Shown here: positions 11,604 to 22,665 of the stretch, piece by piece | Numbering within the stretch: position 1 is the first letter of the stretch | Layout of the letters: each line of letters opens with the position of its first letter | Origin: Reclinomonas americana ATCC 50394 | Taxonomy: Eukaryota > Jakobida > Jakobea > Jakobida | Length of the DNA: 55,188 bases | Assembly (NCBI GenBank): GCA_048213135.1 | Contig: PS015178.1 | Coordinates: 1 to 55,188 of the forward strand | Direction of reading: 5' to 3' | Program-made: the position numbers and the translations under genes | The notes under the pieces: generated by a model | What the model saw: only the letters and a program-made list of their open reading frames with translations | Told to the model about the DNA's origin: nothing | Database searches by the model: none

Positions 11604-12820
11604 TCATGCGCGGTACAGCCTGATCGGGAAGTTTTCCGTGATTTGATAGCCTGGCGCACCATAGTCAGCGTGTCAGCATGGAAGTAAAGGCAAGCAGCAC
11701 AAACCATCCTCCAGCAACACCACAAGGTTGACCTCGAACTCGACGCGGAACTGCTCCGAGATCAGCGTCGGGCATGTGAACAGGCGCGGGAAGATCATGT
11801 GAATGGGTATGGAGAAGTCGCGGCACACGTCGCCGTCGGCAATCTGAATGTTCTGAATCTCGGTGGCTGCTCGACGACGAGAGTGAGAAACAAATGCGCA
11901 CTCCGTCGCCATCACACAGCTCACCTTCTTTTGCGGTGCCGTCCTCCTGACTCTTGATGGTCTCCACACGCACCAGCTGCACCTCGATGCTCTTAATGAG
12001 GCTCTCCGACTTGCGCACGGTGACGAGGCCGGTGAAGGGTCGCGTGATCTCACACAGCACCGAATCAATGTAGCCGTCGACGGCAAAGTCGGGAATGCGC
12101 GACAGCGAGCTCTTCTTCACATTGCGCAGCGACTCGGGCACAATGCTGAAATCCACTCGCCGCTCCTCCTGCTTGTGCGACCGCAGATGCACCACAAACT
12201 CGGTGCTGCGCTTGACATTGCGCTGCATGAAGCCGCGTTGCATCTCCACCGAGATCACATATCGCACATTGACAAACACGCCGTGATATGTCTCAAACAG
12301 CTCCCTGCCCGCATCCGCCGGCTGCACCAACTCAAACTCAAAGGGCACCTGTGCGGCACCCAGGAGGTGAGCAAGACAAGTGTGAAGCTGCTGCGCGTGC
12401 GTGCGTGCTTGCGGACCTCCCACACGCCCTTTTCGAACTTTCCCGGCGGCACCACCTCGAACTGCACCGAGAACAGCTCCAGCGGCTTCACATTGTTGTA
12501 AAACGCCTCAAAGAGGCCCACAGACTTGGCACTGAGGTCGAGCTTGACACCGCCCTCCGCCGACAATGTGACACCCTGATGCTTCAGCGATGAATCCGTC
12601 GAAATCACCTAAAGGCGGAGGCGGAGGCGGAGAAGAGTGAGTGGTGAGTGAGAGGTTAGTCTTTTCCACAGTGCACGCACCACAAAGCCCGACACCGTGT
12701 CCTGCATCGCGCGTGTGTGAGAATGAGTGAGATTGGCGAGAGGGAGTGACAGCATTCACACGCAACTCCTGGTCGGTATGTGCGATCGGCCTTGCGCAGC
12801 TTGATCTCCACCTCCTTCAT
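11604..12820 (-). CDS. VPS26C: VPS26C (DSCR3) retriever subunit
   Basis: Six exons: 12767-12820, 12681-12701, 12417-12608, 12348 down to 11925, 11705-11866, 11604-11650. The protein starts MKEVEIKLRKADRTYRPG, continues DTVSGFV/VISTDSS, then SAKSVGLFEAFYNNVKP, PGKFEKG, VPFEFEL, ETYHGVFVNVRY, VDFSIVPESL, IQNIQIADGDVC, IFPRLFTCPTL and ITENFP. This is the arrestin-fold signature of VPS26C/DSCR3, and total length (about 290 residues) matches. VPS26C is the cargo-side subunit of retriever, which recycles membrane proteins from endosomes with the CCC and WASH complexes. Exon 2 is a 21-nt microexon. Donors are GTTGCGTG, GTGCGTGC, GTCCGCAA, GTGAGCTG and GTTTGTGC. A CAG precedes the start Met, so an upstream exon is possible, but the N-terminus already aligns with the family. 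Confidence 0.93.
12681..12701 (-). other. VPS26C: 21-nt microexon of VPS26C
   Basis: Encodes DTVSGFV in phase 0 between acceptor GATGCAG and donor GTGCGTGC. It completes the first beta strands (RPG-DTVSGFV-VIS) conserved in VPS26-family proteins. Confidence 0.85.
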
Positions 12821-13097
12821 CTGCTGCACACAACAAGACAGAGAGAGAGAGAGAACGTGAGAGAGAGGGCGTCATGGCGCGGAACATCCGCACACACAGA
12901 GTCACAGACACACACACGCCTCGACACTAAGCGCACTCACATGCCACTACAAAACACACACACACACGGAACACAAGCAGCGCGCCCTCACCTTCTTTTC
13001 TTATCTGTGTGTGTGCTATTATTGTCCGCGGACAGTTCATCCGCGCGCGAGCGGTATTGGCACTGGCGGGAAATGCCTGCACAACGGTCATCATAAT

Positions 13098-14129
13098 ATG
13101 GGCGAGTGGGTGGAGGAGACGCGATTTTTCGGGGTGCACCCGATTGCGTTGATGGATGATGTGTACAACATGATTCAGGATTATGTGGTGGAGGCGGGTC
13201 GATCGTTGGACGATCATTTGTATGCTGAGATGCGTGTGATTGATAAGGGAGCGACGATTGAGCGTATCAAGCAGGTGAGGGAGTGTCTCTCTGCGTGTGT
13301 GCAAGAGTGAGTGTGTTGCTCATGTGTGTGCGTTGAGTAGACGGTGTCGCGATACATGGAGATCTTGGTCGATCTGCGCGATCGCAACTATGACAAGTTT
13401 GAGATGTACGCACTGCGCAATGTGTTTCGCTTGCCAGAGGCGCTGAGCATCGACACGCTCTCGGCGGTTGCGTGCAGTCACTCGCTCACGCGCATCTATG
13501 GCGGTCACTCACGTGCACGTGCGCGCACACACGCAGGATGTCGATGTCACGTACACGGACGACGATGAGGCCAAGTTGGATGAGGAGATTGAGCGGCTAC
13601 GAGAGGACGTGCGCAACGTTGCGTGGTGCCACTGTGGTAAAGAGAGAGAGTGTGTGTGTCGTGTCTCACGTGGAGCGCAGATGGCATTCTGGCGACGGAA
13701 AGTGCGCAGCGAGTTGGAGAGTCTGCGATTGTCGATTGGTGGTCTCGAGAAGATCCGTGATGCGCTCAGTGAGCTGACATCCACATCGTCGAGAGCACAA
13801 GGTAGGGTGATGCTTCTTGCGAGGGAGGAAAGGATGCTTGGCGTCAACTCAATCGATTGCGACAATCAGTCAATGTGTTGAAAGATCTCATGATCCCGCT
13901 GGCTTCGGCGAGGCAAGAGGCCGGCGTGGCACTGGCGCGTGTCGAATCCGCGCTGACCTCCTTCTGCGACGCCAATCGAATCGAAACCGGTGCAGGTGAG
14001 GAGATAAGAGAGAGAGAAACAGAGAGGGGAAGTCGACGTTTGCGCTGAAGTCGATTCTGTGCAGGAGCGTCAAGAAGCGCAGTGGCCGATGCTGCAATGC
14101 GGTCGGTGCCACATGCGCATGCGCTGTGA
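13098..14129 (+). CDS. MIS12-like kinetochore protein
   Basis: Exons 13098-13274, 13341-13466, 13537-13617, 13681-13801, 13870-13995, 14065-14129, giving about 235 residues. The N-terminus has ETRFFGVHP followed by a helix (YNMIQDYVVEAG). Next come LRNVFRLPEAL, then an acidic DDDEAKLDEEIERL coiled coil. The FFG.xP box, the LPE after the helical head, and the size and order match the Mis12 family (central subunit of the Mis12/MIND complex linking centromeric CENP-C to Ndc80). Two of five introns start GTTGCGTG (13467, 13618); splicing them out keeps one frame throughout. Assignment rests on remembered family features, not an alignment. Confidence 0.68.
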
Positions 14130-14279
14130 CGAGTACCAGAGGCGGCTGGGGGGCGAAACGAGTTGAGTGGAATGCGGAGGGGGAAAAAGAAGAAAATGTA
14201 AGAAAATCATGATTGTTGGCAGTTGTCGCCGTCCTGTCACGATGTTTTCGTTGTGTTGTTGTTGGTGAGCGAGTGCAAG

Positions 14280-15317
14280 ATGTCGCGTGCCAGCAGCAGC
14301 AGCGTGGCTGGTGTGATCACCGAGTCCATGATATTGCAAGCGAGTGGTGAGATCAGTGTCGACAGTGTGACGTTTCTCCCGTTACGAAACCTCGGTGAGC
14401 GATCGTGATAGTTACACAGTGAAGGAAGACACGCTCATCCCGCGTGATCCCACCCAGGCCTGACCAGCTTGAACGGTGTGGAGGTGTGTGAACGGTGCAC
14501 GGAGCTGGACGCCTCCATGAACCGCGTGTGCGAGATTGGCGCAGTCACCTCACTGGCCGAGCTTCGCGTGTTGCGACTCATTGGCAACCGCGTGAACGAC
14601 CTCAGCGTGCTGGCCAACGTGCCAACCCTCCAGCAGCTGTTCCTCCAGGGCAACGCCATTGCCGACGTGCAGGCGTTGGCACCGCTGAAGCACTGTCACG
14701 GGTTGCAGATGCTCAGTCTGCAGAACTACGATCGCTCCATGCCCAACCCGGTGTGCGAGACCGCCGACTATTGGCGGCAAGTGCGTGCGCTGTTGCCGCA
14801 GGTGCGTGTGCTCGACGGCAAGAGGTTACATATTGAGGTGCGTTTCTCCTCGCAAAGATCCGAGGCAGTGGCAAATGATCCTAAAGCTGGTTGTTTCGTG
14901 CAGTGCATGTCGGAGACAGGCGTCGGCCCTGAGCCCGACATGGAGGCCTCACAGTCGGGCAGCAGCGGTGCCGACGATATCGTCATCCCCAAGACCGCGC
15001 CCTGGCTGACCAGTTGAGTCGCTCTTCTCCACAGCGCAGTCGACAACTGCGACTGACTGACTCCTGTCTCGCGCCTGCAGAGTACGAGTGGAACCCCGAC
15101 AAGCCGCACTTTGACGAGGTCAAGCGCAGCATCAACTCCATCTCCCAGGGCTTCAAGAGTTGCGATGCTGAGGGCACACCAAGCACATGATCTGCCGTCT
15201 CTCTCTCACACATCATTCACAGACGATGTCATTGACTGTCGCAAGCTGCTGGCCAAAGCCGATGAGCTGCTGGCGGGCACCAGTGGAGGAGGAGGCAGCA
15301 GCAGCAGCAGCAAATGA
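14280..15317 (+). CDS. Leucine-rich repeat protein, LRRC61-like
   Basis: Exons 14280-14394, 14458-14837, 14904-15013, 15081-15158, 15223-15317. The N-terminus (ESMILQASGEISVDSV then LRNLGLTSL) is followed by LRRs (LDASMNRV, LRVLRLIGNRV, LQQLFLQGNAI, LQMLSLQN). The LRR cap NPVC....YWRQVRALLPQV..LDG and a C-terminal helix (DVIDCRKLLAKADELLAG) complete it. This arrangement resembles animal LRRC61, a protein of poorly known function. Donors are GTGAGCG, GTGCGTT, GTTGAGT (15014) and GTTGCGA (15159). The GTTGCGA intron must be removed to avoid the in-frame TGA at about 15188 and to restore the helix. The last exon ends in a Gly/Ser tail. Confidence 0.75.
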
Positions 15318-15365
15318 ACAACGCGTGTTTCACTGACTTGTGAGTCAGAGAGAACGAGCAAACAG

Positions 15366-15650
15366 TCAGCGGAAGTCAGGGCGATCCTTGAATCGCAGTC
15401 GCATGTCCAACTGAGAGCGCGCAAGTCAGAGTGTGTCTTGTGCCTCTGTGTGTGTGTGTCTCACCCACACACGCACCTGTCCTCGTCGACACTCAAAGTA
15501 CTGTCGTCGCACCTTGTCGCACTCCTCACTGAGGTGATTCGACTCGACCTTGAGGCACTCCTTGAAGGGCCTCTTCTGCTCGCGGAAGCACGCAGTCGCC
15601 ACAATGCACTCAATCAGCTGCTGTCGCAGCTTGTTGCAGCTCTTGCCCAT
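15366..15650 (-). CDS. COA5: COA5/PET191 cytochrome c oxidase assembly factor
   Basis: Exons 15477-15650 and 15366-15410. The 72-residue product starts MGKSCNKLRQQLIEC. It has the four cysteines of a twin CHCH-type arrangement (C..C in the first helix, EC..C in the second, ending YFECRRGQ), then LDMRLRFKDRPDF, the conserved PET191 tail. PET191/COA5 is imported into the mitochondrial intermembrane space by the MIA pathway and is needed for complex IV assembly. The intron begins GTGCGTGT. An upstream in-frame extension exists, but Met15650 gives the family-typical N-terminus. Confidence 0.9.
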
Positions 15651-15714
15651 GTTTATGTGTGAATCGAGAACGAAGGACACAGATGTCCCCTCGCGTGTTT
15701 GTTCTGACTCCGCG

Positions 15715-17067
15715 ATGAGCTCTGATCGCTACTTTGGCCCTCACTGGAGACACCTGATCGCGGGGACACTAGCAGGCGCAGTGTCCATGGCCGCAGTGGT
15801 CTGTGTGGAGCATGCACACGCACACAGCACACAGCACACCACAGTCACTGATGCACTCATGCACAGGCGCCCATTGATCTCGTCAAGACGCGCTTGCAAG
15901 GTTCTTCTTCTCTCGTCTCTCTCTCTCTCTTGCGCCCACTCTTGTGGCTCAATGCATGACCACTCTGGCAGCACAAGAGACCTGGTCCAAGGTGCCTGGC
16001 ATGTACCGGCCTGTGTACCGGAACTCGTTTCATGCAGTGCGACAGATCTATGCCTCCGACGGGCTCGCCGGCTTCTACAGAGGCGTGGCACCAGCTGTAC
16101 TCGGCTCTGCCATGTCGTGGGGACTGTACTTTCTCATGTTTCGTCGCTTGTTCCATCGTTTGCAAGGCAGCAGCTGAGAGACTGTGGGCGCAGATACAAC
16201 AAGTTCAAATCGATGGCCAGTGGTGGTGAGAATGTGGAGCTGGGCCCGCTGGGCATTGTGTCGACGAGTACAGGTGCCGGCGCTGTCGTCTGCTGCATCA
16301 CCAATCCGGTGTGGTTGATCAAGACGCGAATGCAGTTGGAGGTGTTGAATGCGGCACCGCCTCTGACAGTGGGCGCTGCTGCTGCATCACCATCACCAGT
16401 GCCACCGCCGCCACCGTCGTACAAGAGTATTGGGAATGCGTTTAGAGAGATCCTTCGTGTCGACGGACCGCGTGGCTTGTGGCGAGGCCTCGGGCCGGCA
16501 CTGGTGATGACCTCGCACGGGGGACTGCAGTTTGTGGCCTACGAAGAGTTGCAGCGACTGTTCCAGTGGTTTGAGTGGAACCGCTTGCCGCCGACGCAGC
16601 AGGCGCACACACAGAGGCGAGATATCAAGCTGGTGCGGCTATCTGCCTTTGCTCCCTCCCTCACTCACTCACTCACTCGCGGTACGGGGGAGCAGAACTC
16701 GTGGCACTTTTTCGTCGCCGGCTACGCCTCCAAGATCGTCGCCACTGTCGGCACCTACCCACTGGCGGTGTGTCACCACCCCCGCGTGCTCTATGCATGT
16801 CCATCCCTTTTCCCATGACACGATGCGTCGCAGGTGATGAAGACGCGAATGCAAGACTGGAAGAACCGCGACAATACGCTATACTCCAGCATGTGGGACG
16901 CCGCCAAGAAGATCTACCACAACGAGGGCGTGCGCGGCTTCTACAAGGCCGTCCTCCCGAACACCTTCAAGGTCGCGCCCGCCAGCGCCGTCACATTAGT
17001 GGTCTACGAAGCCGCCTCCAAGTGGCTGCGTGCCCTCGACAGCGTAGAAGACACCGCATCACGATAA
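15715..17067 (+). CDS. Mitochondrial carrier, SLC25A32-like (FAD/folate type)
   Basis: Exons 15715-15798, 15867-15900, 15972-16149, 16194-16632, 16696-16767, 16834-17067. Three carrier repeats are visible. Repeat one has LIAGTLAGAVS and PIDLVKTRLQ. Repeat two has GAGAVVCCITNPVW and LIKTRMQ. Repeat three has FVAGYASKIVA, YPLA/VMKTRMQ and ending VVYEAASKWL. NPxW in repeat two and TSHGGLQFVAYEEL are typical of the FAD/folate/pyrimidine/NAD branch, closest in memory to SLC25A32. Inner mitochondrial membrane, six TM helices. Exon 2 is 34 nt. The junction after repeat one (donor GTTCCATCG at 16150) is the least certain. A Pro-rich loop (PPPPPSYK) interrupts repeat two. Confidence 0.85.
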
Positions 17068-17139
17068 TAGAAACAAAACACAGGCATGCGTCCTGTGTGT
17101 CTGCATTTCATCTTCGTTTTTTTCCGACAGACACACGCA

Positions 17140-17755
17140 ATGGCCTTCCGTCTCCCTCTCACTGCACTTGCTGTTGCCTTTGTGCTGGGCATGCTGGCTG
17201 TCGACTTGACCATGGACAGTCACGGTGACGACGTGGCCACACGCGACATTCCTCTTCTCTACTATCGCGGTCACCGCACTGCGCAGTTCCCACACAACAT
17301 CACCATTGTGCTCGTCATTGTGTTTGGCGCGGTCTCGCTCATTGTCAACCTGGTCAAGAAGCGCTCGCTGGTGTTGGACTCGGTGTCGGCGGTGTTCATG
17401 ATGTGAGTGTGTGTGCATGCATGCAAGAAGGTGATGATGCAATGCATGCATTCTGACTCGCATCGCAGTGTTGGACTGTATGGCTTTGTCGGTGTGCTCA
17501 TTCCAGTTGCGCGAGTGCTGTGCACACTCTCTTATAGTCTCGTATGTGTCTCCGCTCATTGTGTGTGCGTGCGTGCAGGCGCAAGAGGCGATCAAGAACC
17601 TGTCGCCTTCCGATCCGTCACTGGCTCCCTTGCTCGTCCTCGTTCAGCAGTGGCACTACATTATGGTCGCCTTGATGGTGCCGGTCATGGGCCTGCAGAT
17701 TGCGTCGCATGCCCTTCCCGCGACCGGTGGCAAGAGCAAGCCGCATGCTCACTGA
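17140..17755 (+). CDS. Small four-TM membrane protein, unknown
   Basis: Exons 17140-17402, 17469-17505 and 17579-17755 encode about 158 residues. An N-terminal hydrophobic segment (LTALAVAFVLGMLAV) looks like a signal peptide. Three further TM helices follow (ITIVLVIVFGAVSLIV; SAVFMIVGLYGFVGVLI spanning the splice; YIMVALMVPVMGLQIA), and the tail is short and basic. The second exon is 37 nt and the second intron starts GTTGCGCG (17506). A lumenal NIT sequon lies before the second helix. I do not recognise the family. Confidence 0.65.
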
Positions 17756-17820
17756 GTCTATCCAATCATGACGATTGTTTATCCGAGTTCAATGAACGCC
17801 AATCCTTCCCCTCTCTTTCA

Positions 17821-19431
17821 TCATCGATCCTCTGTTGAGAGCTCCCATTTGCTGAGGAAGGAGTAGTCGACGTAGACCTTTTTGTTGTTCCGGTTGCGAT
17901 AGGTGAGCTCCTTGACGCCTTGCATGTTGATGGTTTGATCCAGTGCGCCGAGATATCTGCAAAGGGAGGGGTGAGACAGGCGCAGTGGCAGTCACGGACA
18001 CAGGGGATCGTGACAGAACTTGTCCGGTCGCCGCAGTGTAATGATCTGCGTTGGTGTCGTGATGAGTATGGTGCCGCGCAGCGTACAGCGTGCAGCGCAC
18101 AAACCTTGTGACTCCACCTGTCGGAGGTCGCCCCCTGGTCCAGGCAGTGCAAGTGGCCGTCGACCTGCACGCCAGCAACAAGCAGTGAGCAACGGCAGAA
18201 GCCTCGTCATCTCCTCGGCAGTCACGCAACAGAAATATAGTACAAGTACAGGTGACCCACAAGAGTTCTGGCGCCGTCCACAAGGTGAGTGTGAACTCGA
18301 TGCACTTCACGTCATCGCACTCCACAGCACGCAACTTGCCGACGACGGGATCACACCCGGCCTTCTGGTGCGGCTCCAACTCCAAACGACTGACGATGCC
18401 ACACAGTCAGCTCCCGCTGTCTGTAACTGCCTCGCTGCGCAAGAGCCACCAACCGTGTCAAGTTCTCCCAATCCCACTTGATTTTCTTGTACACGTGGAT
18501 GAGTTCGTTGTCGGTGGATCGGAAGAACACGCGGTGTCGCACGGTGCCGACGGCCGAGACGAGTCCGTTTACCGGCGGAATGCCGAGCTCGGTGGTCAGA
18601 TCGCGCTCCCTCGATCCCAGTCGCGACACCTTGATCAAATGACTGCACAGCGATAGCGCACAGTGAGTTGATTGTTGTATCTCTCTCCTCGCATGCACAC
18701 ACACACACCCGTCGCTATTGCGCACACGGTACTTGCCCAGTGCCAGCGAGAACTGCTGACGAATGTCGGCCGCCGCATCGGCAGCGTCCTCCACCGCGCG
18801 CTCATCCAGAGCAGCCGCGGCCTCGGACACCTCATCCTCGGCGTCGCCAGCACCCGACAGGTCGTCGCTGACACTGCCGTCCACGAGCTGCGCCACCGCC
18901 AACCCTGCAGAACCCGCCGACGCCGACATGCGCACATGCACCGGCTGTGGTGGTGGCAGAGGCGGGGGTGTGGCCGGTCGACCTGCTTCCACTCCAGCTG
19001 CGGCGGCGACTGCTGGCGGAGCAGACACTGACCGACCGGCTGTGACTGCGTGAGGCGCGGATGAGCCAAGGAAGACGACATGACGACGAGCATCACGCAC
19101 CCCCACGCTCCTCCTTGCGTCTCTGCGAGGTCCGGTCGATGAGCCACGCCAGTGAAACCACAGTGATCGTGGTGAGGAAGCACGCTGGCCAGAACCCGAG
19201 CAATGAGAACACTGCGAGCAAGAGAGCGTCAGCTGGAGAGAGGTAACATAGGAGAGAGAAGAAACGCACGCATGCCCAGTGTGATGCATAGTCTGCGGAC
19301 AGCAATAACAAACGAGTCAGCAAGTCGTCGGAAGAAAGCAGATCACTCATGACGCAACACTCCAAATGCCAACTGCACGGCACCAAACAGTGAGCATGTT
19401 AGTGTGTGTATGTAAGAGAGTGGGGGCGGAG

Positions 19432-19473
<42 letters not shown>

Positions 19474-19657
19474 CAGTGCCCACTTGATCAAGTCGGCGGC
19501 ATCACGCAGCAGATCTTTCCACTCTGCGCGTTGTCCACGCAGGCGCTCCATGGCATCACGCAGGTCCTCCACTGCGAGGTGGTCAGTGAGAAACAACACG
19601 TTCTGCCCCTGCTCTCTCTCTCGCGCAGAGAGTACCAGCATAGCGGATCTTGTGCAT
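17821..19657 (-). CDS. Membrane protein with cytosolic domain, family not recognised
   Basis: Proposed exons: 19636-19657, 19474-19571, 19359-19372, 19270-19292, 19101-19211, 18709-19039, 18642 to about 18450, then about 18380 onward to 18230, and last 17821-17956. The N-terminus MHKIRYA/VEDLRDAMERLRGQ leads into two TM segments assembled across microexons (LIKWAL-LAFGV-LCITLGML-FSLLGF and FLTTITVVSLAWLI). A Pro/Ala/acidic linker follows, then a conserved-looking domain (RHRVFFRSTDNELIHVYKKI, WENLTRRLELEPH, CDPVVGKLRAVE, GHLYLYYIS, DQTINMQG, YVDYSFLSKWEL). Introns starting GTTGCG lie at 19358 and 18230. A 14-nt exon is needed to keep the frame, so that part of the model deserves care. One gene is likely, but two abutting genes remain possible. 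Confidence 0.55.
19435..19470. repeat. (CA)n microsatellite
   Basis: A CA/GT dinucleotide run of about 34 bp inside an intron of the minus-strand membrane-protein gene, directly after its donor GTGCGTG. Confidence 0.95.
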
Positions 19658-19835
19658 TCTTAGCGGTCCGACAATGACGATCAACGCAGAGGACTTATAC
19701 TTCGCAGGGGCGGCACGTTTTATTCTTGTGCACTGCAGTATAAAACCCTGCGTTTTCCAGTCTATACGCGAAACACTATAGGAGGGGAGGCTAAACAATT
19801 AACACGACTATAAAAAGAAGAAAACACGACGTCGG

Positions 19836-22216
19836 CTATGCCTGCGGAACAGTGGTCAGCAGAGCGAGGAACACGGTGCACCAGAGTGGCATGGTGCACA
19901 CGGCACACTGTTCGTGATTGATGAGCGAGTCAGCGCAGCAATAGCAGCAGCAATCGATGTTGAAGTGCCACGCAACAATCATCTGCCAGAAGAGCAACTC
20001 GGCGGTCTCGTCCTTGTTGAACTTCAATAGTTGAGACATGGTACTCAACGCCACTGCACAAGCATTCGCATCGATTCAACAACGTCGTAGATAGATATAG
20101 CCACGGTGTCTTGCATCGACCACTCACCAGCAGTGGGCGTCGCCGTCTCCACCATCAGCACGAAGAGGATGAGACGATCCGACGGCAGCACGCCGATTTT
20201 CCACATTGTGTACACGAGGGTGGTGAGCACGGCTGGCATCAGCAGCTGACGGCCAACTAGTGAGCCCACAATGAACTTGATGCGCAGACCGCGGCCGTCG
20301 TTCTCCACTGCTGCAGCTGGAGCCGGAGGATTTGACGACTCCGCAGGCGACTGCTGGGGATGCTCCTCGGGGCTCTCGCCCCCGGCGAGTCGTCGGCCCT
20401 TCGGTGTGGGCGGCGGCTGGTTGTCGGGCGACTCACCGTCCATGGCAACCATCTCCACATCTCGCTCGCCTGCCGCCGATGCTGGTGGTGGCGGTGATGA
20501 TGCGCGGTCACGTTGCTCCTGCTCTCGTCGCTGCTTGCGAGCACGCCACTGCGTGCGGAAGGTGACTGCCAGGGCGCCACCGAGACTGAGCATGGCGACC
20601 AGCACAAACGAGTCGCCAGTGATGTACAAGGCCGACATCTGCACCGTAGCTGGTGAGCGTTGTGAAAAGAAAAGAAGGGTGAGAGGAGAGCGACAACACA
20701 CCAGTGGCCGCAACAGCAGCGGTGGCTGTGTGGTCAGTCGCTTCAGGGGGCCAATCATGCCCACGAATACACCAATCAGACTCGACAGCGTAGGTGGCTT
20801 GGTGAACAGCTTGAGAATGGGCAGGACCTTGGTGCGGAACGTGGACGGTGCCGGACCGTGAGGCGCGCCAGCACCGTCGGCGCCATCTGTGCGAGCGTGA
20901 CTCAGACGGAGGCAAGAGCAGGTGGCGCGACGCAGGGCGCACACGTACCTTGCAACTGCGCATACGATGTGGCCGCACTGGGGCCGGCCGGTGGCGACAT
21001 TAGTACGTAGCCGACGACCCACGGCAGAATGGCTCCGAGAATGGTGACCAGAGAAATGTATCTGCAACACAAAAGGTGATCATGAGTTGACATACAGTCT
21101 CTCGTTCTGCGAATGCACAACAATGTGAACGTACCCCTTGGCCAGCTTCTCGAGTTCGGGAATGGTCAATCCATACACCGAAAAGATCTCACTCGTTACC
21201 GTGGCTGCACGAGGGGCACAGGGGAAGATGAGTTAGATGATCGATGTGGTGGTGTGGCAGCGACTTCGGCGACACACACCAAGCACAATGACCAGCGGCA
21301 GGTTGCCTGGTGCACACGATCAGTGGTGAGGCACGTGACGAGCTTCCGCATGCGAGCGACACGCCAAACCTGCATTGTTGAAGATGATACTGGCCACCAG
21401 CAGGCTGCGCAGTTTCTTTGGTGGTCGAACGCACAGGCGAACAAACAGCGGCACGATGAGCATGCCGACGGCTGCGAGCGGCGTGCAGGATGAGGATGAG
21501 CTCCAGTAAGAGCCTTCCCAGGTCTCTCAGTGTCACGCAACTCACGTACACTCCCTGGCACACAATCACCGGCCACTGCTCCGCCACTCGGCCGAGATCA
21601 AAGGTCTCAGATATCTGTGCAGAGAAAACACAAGCCTCAGCAGCAGCGAATACCGCAGCGGAGTGGAGCGAGACTGGCACCGCGCACCCGCATGAAGAGA
21701 AACGCCGGAATGACAATGTAAAACTGCACGCGGGCCATGGTCTCCGCAAACGACTCGCTGACCACATTGGAGAACACGAGGTACGCTCCTGCCGCCAGCG
21801 ATAAGCAAGGTGCGGGGGCCGGGAGAATAAAAAAGAATAAAAAGATATTTCGCCCCCGAGGAGGAGTCGAACCTCTACGCCGTCAAGCGTCTACGGATTT
21901 GAAGTCCGCACACTGAACCGTCAGAGCTCACAGGGGCAAAGGAACAAATGGCAGATTCTAAGCATGGCAACAATGCACTGGCACACTACATGCAGCGAGA
22001 AGGAAACGCGCGTGCACTTGTGCCTCTGTGTCTGTGTGTGCCTTTCTGCATGCATGTGCATGCATGGAAAGATCATCTCCGACTCACTCCGACTCTCTCT
22101 CTCTCTCTCTCTCTCTCTTTGTGAGATTGCTCACCGCCCGACGCCAGCACCACGCTGAGCAACACCGACGCTGATGCATCAGCAAAGAGACTGAGCAGCA
22201 CCGAGGCCGATGACAT
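19836..22216 (-). CDS. PILS/auxin-efflux-carrier family transporter
   Basis: Eleven exons: 22135-22216, 21688-21788, 21542-21614, 21370-21471, 21280-21306, 21135-21204, 20949-21061, 20702-20886, 20128-20638, 19977-20053, 19836-19907. Joined sequence shows the Mem_trans (PF03547) pattern. The N-terminal helices read GAYLVFSNVV and FYIVIPAFLF. They are followed by VGMLIVPLFVRL, IIFNNAGNLPLVIVLG, YISLVTILGAILPWVVGYV and PPTLSSLIGVFVGMIGPL. A long charged cytosolic loop (ERDVEM...SPEEHPQQ) comes next, then FIVGSLVGRQLLMPA, VLMVETATPTA and LLFWQMI/CAVCTMPLWCTVF. PILS-type proteins sit in the ER or plasma membrane and transport auxin-like acids in plants; the protist substrate is unknown. Two introns begin GTTGCGTG (21541, 19976). 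Intron 1 (21789-22134) contains tRNA-Sec on the same strand. Confidence 0.9.
21829..21843 (-). terminator. Pol III terminator of tRNA-Sec
   Basis: On the minus strand, 7 nt after the tRNA 3' end, runs of five T (21843-21839) and six T (21834-21829) follow, typical of Pol III termination. They lie within the host gene intron, so Pol II must read through them. Confidence 0.8.
21851..21937 (-). tRNA. tRNA-Sec: Selenocysteine tRNA (anticodon UCA)
   Basis: The 87-nt minus-strand sequence folds as tRNA-Sec. Its long acceptor stem (GCCCCTGTG paired with CTCGGGGGC) carries the same T-T mismatch at the eighth pair that animal tRNA-Sec has. The anticodon arm GCGGA-CTTCAAA-TCCGT gives anticodon TCA at 21902-21900. 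There is a long variable arm (ACGC/GCGT), a T arm GAGG-TTCGACT-CCTC and discriminator G. It is therefore not a nonsense suppressor of ordinary shape. It implies the organism makes selenoproteins (needs SBP2, EFSec, SecS and SPS, not in this window). It lies wholly inside intron 1 of the PILS-type carrier gene, same strand, and is followed by T-runs that would stop Pol III. Confidence 0.95.
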
Positions 22217-22665
22217 GCTGCACACACATACACACACAGAGAGAGATTTGTGACAAATGCGACAGCAGAAAATAGATCGCCCTTCTTCTCCCTCTCCTCG
22301 CACCTCTCAACCCCAAGCTGGAGAGCAAGCAAGCCACAACGCCAGTCACTCACTCACACACGCGCGTCAGTGCTCTCGTGTGTTGTGGCGAAAAAGTGAC
22401 TGGCCGTGACCCACAAGCCGATCGACAGCGTCGGAGTGGTGGATCGTCTTCGCGCACCCCGCCCTTGCCTTTCAGTGATAATTTTCTTTTGGTAGTTTCT
22501 CCGTCTACGGGGATGCATCTCCACGGTGCGTCCCCCCGTGTACACAAAAAAACAAAGAAGAAGAACAACGAAGGATGAACAAGCAAGTCGCATTGCAACT
22601 TTCTTCGGCTACCTCAATGTACAACGACGAAACAAGCTCTCTCCCTTCTTCTGTTTACGGCAGTG

